A stretch of 64,000 nt of DNA from Anaerolinea sp. (GTDB taxonomy: Bacteria; Chloroflexota; Anaerolineae; Promineifilales; Promineifilaceae), in assembly GCA_014879875.1 (NCBI GenBank), contig JACSRF010000180.1, positions 1-64,000 on the forward strand. Direction: 5' to 3'. Each line of letters opens with the position of its first letter. Positions within the stretch are counted from its first letter, which is position 1. A program made the position numbers and the translations under genes. Positions 57,560 to 64,000 of the stretch are shown here, piece by piece. The notes under the pieces were generated by a model. It did no database searches. It was given only the letters and a program-made list of their open reading frames with translations, and was not told the DNA's origin.

Positions 57560-60500
57560 TTATACCATCAGCGCTATCGTAAACCGTGTAGGAGAAGGTA
57601 TCGGCGACCCAAAGTTTGGGGCCGGGATGTGCGCATACATGCCATTCTGGCTGATGACCGCACCCCCCAGGGCTGGTGTTGTGACGCTTGTCGGCGCCAC
57701 AACACCGCCGAATGGGGCGCTGCTTTGGGATGGAACGTTGACGGCAACGGCCGTATCATCCTCCATTACAACAGCGCCCTGCCCGGCAGCCAGATTGTTC
57801 CCACTGTCCTGGCAGACCGTGTACCCCAAGAACTGTATGGAGATACGGTCATTGTTGGGTAACTGATAAGCCATCAGCCGCACGTTAGCAAACGCGGACA
57901 CCTGATAACGCAAGTCTGCTCCGGACCCGCTGGTCGCATCCCAGATAGGAACCGTGATCGTGCCCAATGATTGCAACGCATTGAGCGCATCGCGCAGCTG
58001 CTTGTCATTAGAAACCCCTGGTTTCCCCCCAACCCAATCTGTCACCGAAACCACATGATCATCGGGCAGGAAGGGGTTTACGTAAGTATGGCTGTCTCCG
58101 GGGGGCGTCAGGCTGGTTGCCAGAGCAGACACACTGGTGCTGCCCGTCCAACTCAACCAGCCAAACTCGCCAGGCGCAGTGCCGTTCTCGATGTGCTTCA
58201 CGAAACCATTCACCGGGACGCCATCCAGGATGCTGCTGTGCAAGGCAATGGGATACAGTTCACACGCGGCGGCAACGGGGGTTACAGAAACGGTGACCGT
58301 CGCATTGGCTGAACCCCCGTGCCCATCGGCAATGACATAGATGAAGCTGTCCGTGCCGACAAAGCCGACGTTCGATTCATAGGTAATGGTGTTGTCGGGA
58401 TTGATGACGGCCGTGCCATGCCCTGGGGTACTCACCGCCGCCACTACCAGCGCATCGCCATCAGCATCCGTGTCATTTGCCAATACGTCAATGACCATAG
58501 GAGCGCCTTGTTCGGCAGCCACAGCATCATTGCCGGCGGCCGGATTGGCATTGCTGCTGGCGCAGGTGGTGTAGCCCAAGAACTGTACCGTAATGCGATC
58601 CTGCTGCGGCAGTTGGTAATCGAGCAGACGCACAACGGCAAAATCAGATACCTGATAGGCCATCATGCCGCCCGCCCCACTCGCCGCGTCCCACACCGGT
58701 ACAATAATGTCCAGCGTCAGCAGCAGGTCCAGCGCGTCGCGCACTTCGCGGGCATTGGAGACGCCGGGCTTGCCTCGCACCCAGTCGCCAGGGGAAACCT
58801 CATGATCATCCAGATTGTATGGATTGATATAGGTATGGCTGTTGCCGGGCGGCGTCAGGCTGGCGACCAACGTCGGCACGTCCTTTTGCCCTGTCCAGGA
58901 GAGCCAGCCGAAGTTCCCCGGCCCGCTGCCATTAAAGATGTCGGGCAGCACATCGCCAACGACGACGCCCACCAACGTGCCGGTGTGCAGGGCAATGGGA
59001 TACAAGTTACACGCGCCGGCAACCGGCGTCACAGTGATGCTGACGGTGGCGCTGTCGCTGCCGCCGTGCCCATCGCTCATGGTGTAGCTGAAGTTGTCGC
59101 TGCCGCTGTAACCGGCTGCCGGTGTATAGGTCACGTCGCTGCCAGTGTGGGTGACAACGCCATGCGTCGGCTGTGTCACGCTGACAATGGTCAGCGTATC
59201 GCCGTCCACGTCGCTGTCATTGACCAACACGGGGATGATCACGGCCGTTTCCTGCGGTGTTGTCGCGCTGTCATCCTGAGCCACCGGCGCATCATTCACC
59301 GGCGTCACGGTGACGCTGACGGTGGCGCTGTCGCTGCCGCCGCGCCCATCGCTGATGGTGTAGTTAAAGCTGTCCGCGCCATAGTAGTTGGCATGGGGTG
59401 TGTACATGACGGTGCTGTCTGGGTTCACCACCACAGCGCCATGCGTGGGCTGAGTCACGCTGACGACGGTCAAGACATCGCCATCGCCATCGCTGTCATT
59501 GTCCAGCACGGGGATGGTGACGGCCGTATCTTCCGCTGTCGTCGCGTTGTCATCATTAGCCACGGGATTCTCGTTTCCAGCCGTGATGGTGACGGTGACG
59601 GTGGCTGTGTCGCTGCCGCCATTACTATCGTCAACCGTATAGCTGAAACTGTCCAGGCCGCTAAAGCCGGCTGCCGGTGTATAGGTCACGCTGTTATCCG
59701 CATTGATCACAACCGCGCCATTTACCGGTTGCGTCACACCGCTGACGGTGAGGGCATCGCCATCTACATCGGTGTCATTCGCCAACACATCTATCGTGAC
59801 GCCCACGTTTTCAGCGGTGGTCACGCTGTCATCGTTGGCGACAGGTGCGTCGTTCACCGGCGTCACCGTGATGGTCACCGTCGCCGTATCCACGCCACCG
59901 GCGCCATCGCTGACGGTGTAATTGAAACTGTCCGTGCCGTTGTAGTCCGCATTGGGTGTGTAGGTGATGCTGTTGTCCGCGTTGATCGTCGCCGTGCCCT
60001 GCGCCGGCGGCGTCACGGCCGTCACGCTGAGCGTATCACCATCTACGTCACTGTCATTGGCCAGCACATAGACCGTCACGGCCGTATCTTCGACCGTCGT
60101 GGCCGCATCGTCCGCCGCTGTCGGCGCGTCATTGACCGGATTCACGGCAACCGTCACCGTCGCCGCCGCCACGCCGCCCTGTCCATCGCTGATGGTATAA
60201 GCGAAGCTGTCCATCCCGTTGAAGTTGGCGTCAGGCGTGTAAGTGATGGTGTTGTCAGGATTAATGACCACGCTGCCATAAAGCGGTGCGGTCACCGCCG
60301 TCACCGTCAGCACATCACCATCCACGTCCCAATCATTGTCCAGCGCCGGGATGATGACAGATGTATCCTCATCCGTGACGGCGCTGTCAGCCAGGGCCAC
60401 CGGGTCATCATTCACCGGCGTCACCGTAATGGTCACGGTCGCCAGCGCCAGGCCGCCATTACCATCGCTGACCGTGTAGGTGAAGACGTCGGCGCCGGTG

Positions 60501-63500
60501 AAGCTGTCACTGCTGTTAAAGTCCGGGTCGGGCGTATAGGTGACGCTGCTGTCTGGGTTGATCACGGCCGTGCCATTTCCCGGCTGCGTGACATGGATGA
60601 CGGTCAGCGTGTCGCCATCCACGTCGCTGTCATTAGCCAACACGTTCAGGGTAACGGCCGTATCCTCCGGCGTGGTGGCGCTGTCGGCCACGGCTGCGGG
60701 GGCGTCATTCACCGGGGTAATGGTGATGGTGACGACGGCCGTCGCGCTGCTGCCGGCGCCATCGCTGATGGTGTAGCTAAAGCTGTCGCTGCCATAGTAG
60801 TTGGCGTTGGGCGTGTACGTGACGCTGCCATCGGGGTTGATGACGACGCTGCCGTGGCCGGGCGACGTCACCGCCGTTACGGTGAGCGTATCGCCGTCTA
60901 CGTCGCTATCATTGGCCAGCACATCTATGGTGACGGCCGTATCTTCGGCCGTCGTCGCGTCATCGGCTGCGGCTACAGGCGCGTCGTTCACCGGCATCAC
61001 GATTACGTCTACCCGCGCCATATCAAACCCGCCATTGCCGTCGCTGACCATGTAGGTAAACATGTCGCTGCCATAGAAGTTGGCGGCCGGGGTGTAGGTG
61101 ATGGTGTTGTCCGGGTTGATGACGGCGCTGCCGTGGCTGGGTGGCGTCACGCTGATGACCGTCAGGCTGTCGCCGTCAATGTCGCTGTCATTGACCAGCA
61201 CGTCTATGATGACGGCCGTATCTTCCGCCGTCGTGGCGCTGTCATCATTGGCAACGGGCGCGTCATTAACCGGCGTGATGGTGACGGTGACGATGGCTGT
61301 GTCGCTGCCGCCTTGCCCATCACTGATGGTATAGGTGAAGCTGTCGCCGCCATAGTAGTTCGCCTGTGGCGTATAGGTCACGGTATTGTCTGGGTTGATG
61401 ACGACCGACCCATGCGTCGGCTGCGTCACGCCAACCACCGTTAACGAATCGCCGTCAATATCGGTGTCGTTTGCCAGCACATCTATCATTACCGGCGTGT
61501 CTTCGGCAGTGAGCGCCGCATCGTCGTTAGCCACCGGGTTGTCATTTTCCGCGCTAACGGTGATGAAGACAGTCGCCGTCGCCGTACCACCGTTTCCATC
61601 GCTGATGGTGTAGCTGAAGTTGTCCAACCCGTTGAAACTGGTCGCCGGGGTATAGGTGACGCTGCTGTCGGGGTTGATCACCACGCTGCCAAAGGTGGGG
61701 GTGGTGACGCTGATCACGGTCAGGGCATCGCCATCCACGTCGCTGTCGTTGGCTAACACGTTGATGGTCACGGCCGTATTTTCCGGCGTCAGCACGGCAT
61801 CATCAGCCGCTGCAGGATCATCATTAACGGGCGTGATGGTGATGCTTACGACGGCCGTGTCGCTGCCGCCCTGTCCATCACTGACGGTATAGCTGAAGCT
61901 GTCCAGGCCATGGTAATCGGCGGCCGGGGTGTAGGTGATCGTGTTATCTGGGTTAATGACCGCGCTGCCGTTGGCCGGTTGGGTGATGCTGTCAATGACC
62001 AGCGGGTCGCCGTCCACGTCGCTGTCGTTGGCCAACACGGCTATCGTCACGGCCGTATCTTCCGGCGTCGTCACCACATCGTCAACCGCTGCCGGAGCGT
62101 CATTGACCGGACTGACCGTGATCGTCACGGCAGCCACCGCGTTGGCCGCGCCATCGCTGATGGTATAGCTGAAACTATCCACGCCGTTGAAGTCAGCCGC
62201 TGGCGTGTACGTAAGGGTGTTATCGAGGTTAATGACTACGCTGCCATTTACCGGCTGCGTGACGCTGACAACGGTCAGCACGTCGCCATCCACGTCACTG
62301 TCATTGCTTAACACGTCTATGGTGACGGCCGTATCCTCTGCCGTCGTCACGCTGTCATCCAGGGCAAGCGGGGCATCATTCACCGGGGTAATGGTGATGG
62401 TGACGAGGGCGACGGCAGAGCCACCCTGACCATCGCTGACAGTATAGCTAAAGCTGTCCAGGCCGTTGTAGTTGAGCAGCGGCGTATACGTCACCGTACT
62501 GTCAGGGTTGATGACGACAGCGCCATAGGTGGGCGTGGTCACGTTGGTCACGGTGAGCGTATCGCCATCCACATCGCTGTCATTGGCTAAGACGTTGAGG
62601 GTCACGGCCGTGTCCTCGGCGGTCGTCACGTTGTCGGCCACGGCGACCGGGGCATCATTTTGGGCGGTGACATTGATCGTCACGGTGGCCGTGTCGGCGC
62701 CGCCATTTCCATCGCTGATGGTATAGGCAAAGCTGTCGGAGCCGTTGAAGTTTGTCGTCGGCGTATAGGTGATGCTGTTGTCCACGTTGATGGCGGCCAC
62801 GCCGTTACCCGGCGCGGTGACGCTGACGACGGTCAGGGGGTCGTTCTCGACGTCGCTGTCATTGGCGAGGACGTTCACCGTCACGGCCGTATCTTCTGGC
62901 GTACTGGCAACATCATCATTGGCCACCGGGGCGTCATTGACCGGGATCACCGTCACCGTGACCAACGCCGCCGCCAGGCCGCCTTGCCCATCACTGACCG
63001 TGTAGGTGAAGGTGTCGGTCCCGCTGAAGCTGTCGGTGCTGTTAAAGTCGGGGTCTGGCGTATAGGTGACGGTGTTGTCAGGATTGATAACCACCGTCCC
63101 GTTGCCTGGTTGGGTGACGCTGTTAACGGCCAGTGTATCGCCGTCTACGTCACTGTCGTTGGCCAACACGGCGATGATCACCGGTGTGTCTTCCAGTGTG
63201 CTGGCCTCATCAGCCACGGCCACCGGCGGGTCGTTCACCGGCGTCACGGTGATGGTGACGGTGGCCGCAGCGCTGCCGCCGTTGCCGTCGCTAACCGTGT
63301 AGGTGAAGCTGTCTGCCCCATAGTAATTGGCGTTTGGCGTATAGGTCACGCTGCTGCCATTGTTGACGACGAGGCCATGCGTCGCCTGCGTGACGCTCGC
63401 TACGATGAGCGCGTCGCCATCCAGGTCCGTGTCGTTGGTCAGGACGGGAATGGTCACGGCCGTATCTTCCGGCGTCGTCGCGGCATCATCATTGGCGACC

Positions 63501-64000
63501 GGGGCGTCGTTGACCGGGTTGACGGTGATGACGACGGTCGCCGTATCACTGCCACCCTGTCCATCACTGACAGTATAGGTGAAGCTGTCTGCGCTGTAGT
63601 AGTTCGCGTCTGGCGTGTAGGTCACGCTGCCACCATTGTTAACGACGACGCCATGCGCGGGCTGCGTGACGCTGGCAACCGTGAGCGTGTCGCCGTCTAC
63701 GTCACTGTCATTGGCCAACACGTCTATGGTAACGGCCGTATCTTCATCCGTTGTAGCTGCGTCATCCACCGCGACCGGAGCATCGTTCACCGGATTGACG
63801 GTAACGGTGACGGTCGCCATGTCGCTGCCACCGTTGCCGTCGCTAACCGTGTAGCTGAAGCTGTCCACACCGTAATAGTTGGCGTTGGGCGTGTAGGTTA
63901 CGGTCACGCCGTTGGTGGTGACAACCCCATGCGCAGCCAACGTCACGCTGGCTACGGTCAGCGTATCGCCATCGCCATCTGTATCGTTATCCAGGACAGG
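57560..64000 (-). CDS. giant tandem-repeat (cadherin/VCBS/Ig-like) surface protein, 5' end outside the window
   Basis: Repeats NDAPVAxDDxxTTxEDTAVTIxVLANDSDVDGDxLTVxSVTxPxxGxVVINPDxTVTYTPxxNYxGxDSFxYTVSDGxGGxDTATVTITVTPV; frame remains open through 64000; C-terminus appears frameshifted. Confidence 0.9.
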   Translation of the reverse strand, partial: PVLDNDTDGDGDTLTVASVTLAAHGVVTTNGVTVTYTPNANYYGVDSFSYTVSDGNGGSDMATVTVTVNPVNDAPVAVDDAATTDEDTAVTIDVLANDSDVDGDTLTVASVTQPAHGVVVNNGGSVTYTPDANYYSADSFTYTVSDGQGGSDTATVVITVNPVNDAPVANDDAATTPEDTAVTIPVLTNDTDLDGDALIVASVTQATHGLVVNNGSSVTYTPNANYYGADSFTYTVSDGNGGSAAATVTITVTPVNDPPVAVADEASTLEDTPVIIAVLANDSDVDGDTLAVNSVTQPGNGTVVINPDNTVTYTPDPDFNSTDSFSGTDTFTYTVSDGQGGLAAALVTVTVIPVNDAPVANDDVASTPEDTAVTVNVLANDSDVENDPLTVVSVTAPGNGVAAINVDNSITYTPTTNFNGSDSFAYTISDGNGGADTATVTINVTAQNDAPVAVADNVTTAEDTAVTLNVLANDSDVDGDTLTVTNVTTPTYGAVVINPDSTVTYTPLLNYNGLDSFSYTVSDGQGGSAVALVTITITPVNDAPLALDDSVTTAEDTAVTIDVLSNDSDVDGDVLTVVSVTQPVNGSVVINLDNTLTYTPAADFNGVDSFSYTISDGAANAVAAVTITVSPVNDAPAAVDDVVTTPEDTAVTIAVLANDSDVDGDPLVIDSITQPANGSAVINPDNTITYTPAADYHGLDSFSYTVSDGQGGSDTAVVSITITPVNDDPAAADDAVLTPENTAVTINVLANDSDVDGDALTVISVTTPTFGSVVINPDSSVTYTPATSFNGLDNFSYTISDGNGGTATATVFITVSAENDNPVANDDAALTAEDTPVMIDVLANDTDIDGDSLTVVGVTQPTHGSVVINPDNTVTYTPQANYYGGDSFTYTISDGQGGSDTAIVTVTITPVNDAPVANDDSATTAEDTAVIIDVLVNDSDIDGDSLTVISVTPPSHGSAVINPDNTITYTPAANFYGSDMFTYMVSDGNGGFDMARVDVIVMPVNDAPVAAADDATTAEDTAVTIDVLANDSDVDGDTLTVTAVTSPGHGSVVINPDGSVTYTPNANYYGSDSFSYTISDGAGSSATAVVTITITPVNDAPAAVADSATTPEDTAVTLNVLANDSDVDGDTLTVIHVTQPGNGTAVINPDSSVTYTPDPDFNSSDSFTGADVFTYTVSDGNGGLALATVTITVTPVNDDPVALADSAVTDEDTSVIIPALDNDWDVDGDVLTVTAVTAPLYGSVVINPDNTITYTPDANFNGMDSFAYTISDGQGGVAAATVTVAVNPVNDAPTAADDAATTVEDTAVTVYVLANDSDVDGDTLSVTAVTPPAQGTATINADNSITYTPNADYNGTDSFNYTVSDGAGGVDTATVTITVTPVNDAPVANDDSVTTAENVGVTIDVLANDTDVDGDALTVSGVTQPVNGAVVINADNSVTYTPAAGFSGLDSFSYTVDDSNGGSDTATVTVTITAGNENPVANDDNATTAEDTAVTIPVLDNDSDGDGDVLTVVSVTQPTHGAVVVNPDSTVMYTPHANYYGADSFNYTISDGRGGSDSATVSVTVTPVNDAPVAQDDSATTPQETAVIIPVLVNDSDVDGDTLTIVSVTQPTHGVVTHTGSDVTYTPAAGYSGSDNFSYTMSDGHGGSDSATVSITVTPVAGACNLYPIALHTGTLVGVVVGDVLPDIFNGSGPGNFGWLSWTGQKDVPTLVASLTPPGNSHTYINPYNLDDHEVSPGDWVRGKPGVSNAREVRDALDLLLTLDIIVPVWDAASGAGGMMAYQVSDFAVVRLLDYQLPQQDRITVQFLGYTTCASSNANPAAGNDAVAAEQGAPMVIDVLANDTDADGDALVVAAVSTPGHGTAVINPDNTITYESNVGFVGTDSFIYVIADGHGGSANATVTVSVTPVAAACELYPIALHSSILDGVPVNGFVKHIENGTAPGEFGWLSWTGSTSVSALATSLTPPGDSHTYVNPFLPDDHVVSVTDWVGGKPGVSNDKQLRDALNALQSLGTITVPIWDATSGSGADLRYQVSAFANVRLMAYQLPNNDRISIQFLGYTVCQDSGNNLAAGQGAVVMEDDTAVAVNVPSQSSAPFGGVVAPTSVTTPALGGAVISQNGMYAHIPAPNFGSPIPSPTRFTIALMV
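57797..58268 (-). repeat. C-terminal duplicated domain, copy 2
   Basis: ACELYPIALHSSILDG...FGWLSWTGSTSV...SLTPPGDSHTYVNPFLPDDHVVS...GKPGVSN...DRISIQFLGYTVC. Confidence 0.8.
58553..59016 (-). repeat. C-terminal duplicated domain, copy 1
   Basis: ACNLYPIALHTGTLVG...FGWLSWTGQKDV...SLTPPGNSHTYINPYNLDDHEVS...GKPGVSN...DRITVQFLGYTTC. Confidence 0.8.
59020..64000 (-). repeat. tandem array of ~91-99-aa (~275-297 bp) repeat units, ~17 full units plus a partial one
   Basis: Units delimited by eye at each NDxP...VTPV; further divergent unit(s) lie downstream. Confidence 0.9.

Noticed and set aside
58319-61444. 1041-aa plus-strand ORF
   Set aside because: Exactly antisense to the tandem-repeat protein; open frame is a by-product of repeat codon bias, as are the many 60-85-aa + ORFs in 59-64 kb
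59020-64000. Periodic repeats as possible CRISPR array
   Set aside because: ~275-bp coding units, not short repeats with unique spacers
1-64000. tRNA/rRNA genes
   Set aside because: No cloverleaf or rRNA signature noticed by eye; a tRNAscan/Infernal run would be needed to exclude them

Overview
64 kb window that reads like a Chloroflexi-type genome (lineage is an inference from memory of protein style). Left to right:
(i) 1-5.2 kb: an AT-richer accessory segment with two good integron attC-like sites, unknown cassette-type ORFs, a glycosidase-like protein and a CHAT-domain protease-like protein. No integrase is visible, so it looks CALIN-like.
(ii) 5.4-7.6 kb: panB and a conserved unknown.
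(iii) 7.8-28 kb: a surface-polysaccharide locus with three B12-binding-type radical SAM proteins, two flippases, two O-antigen ligase/polymerase-like proteins, glycosyltransferases, a phosphodiesterase-like protein and several methyltransferases.
(iv) 28.2-32.7 kb: a NarL-type two-component pair, then an unannotated 38-aa membrane peptide ORF and a coiled-coil membrane protein. A 15-bp exact direct repeat flanks the two-component pair.
(v) 33-57.4 kb: a minus-strand hybrid PKS/NRPS operon, KS-AT-DH-ER-KR-ACP / C-A-PCP-C-A-PCP / KS-AT-KR-ACP-C-A-PCP-TE, followed by an alpha/beta hydrolase and an MFS exporter. The terminal TE carries Cys at the nucleophile position.
(vi) 57.5-64 kb: the 3' part of a giant tandem-repeat (cadherin/VCBS-like) surface protein. 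It shows a nine-unit higher-order periodicity and an apparent 1-nt frameshift at its extreme C-terminus.
ACROSS THE WINDOW: the palindrome ACGGCCGT (often AACGGCCGTT) is hugely over-represented. It is absent from the left 5.2 kb and about half as dense in the PKS/NRPS island as in the polysaccharide locus. All counts were made by eye; no searches were run.
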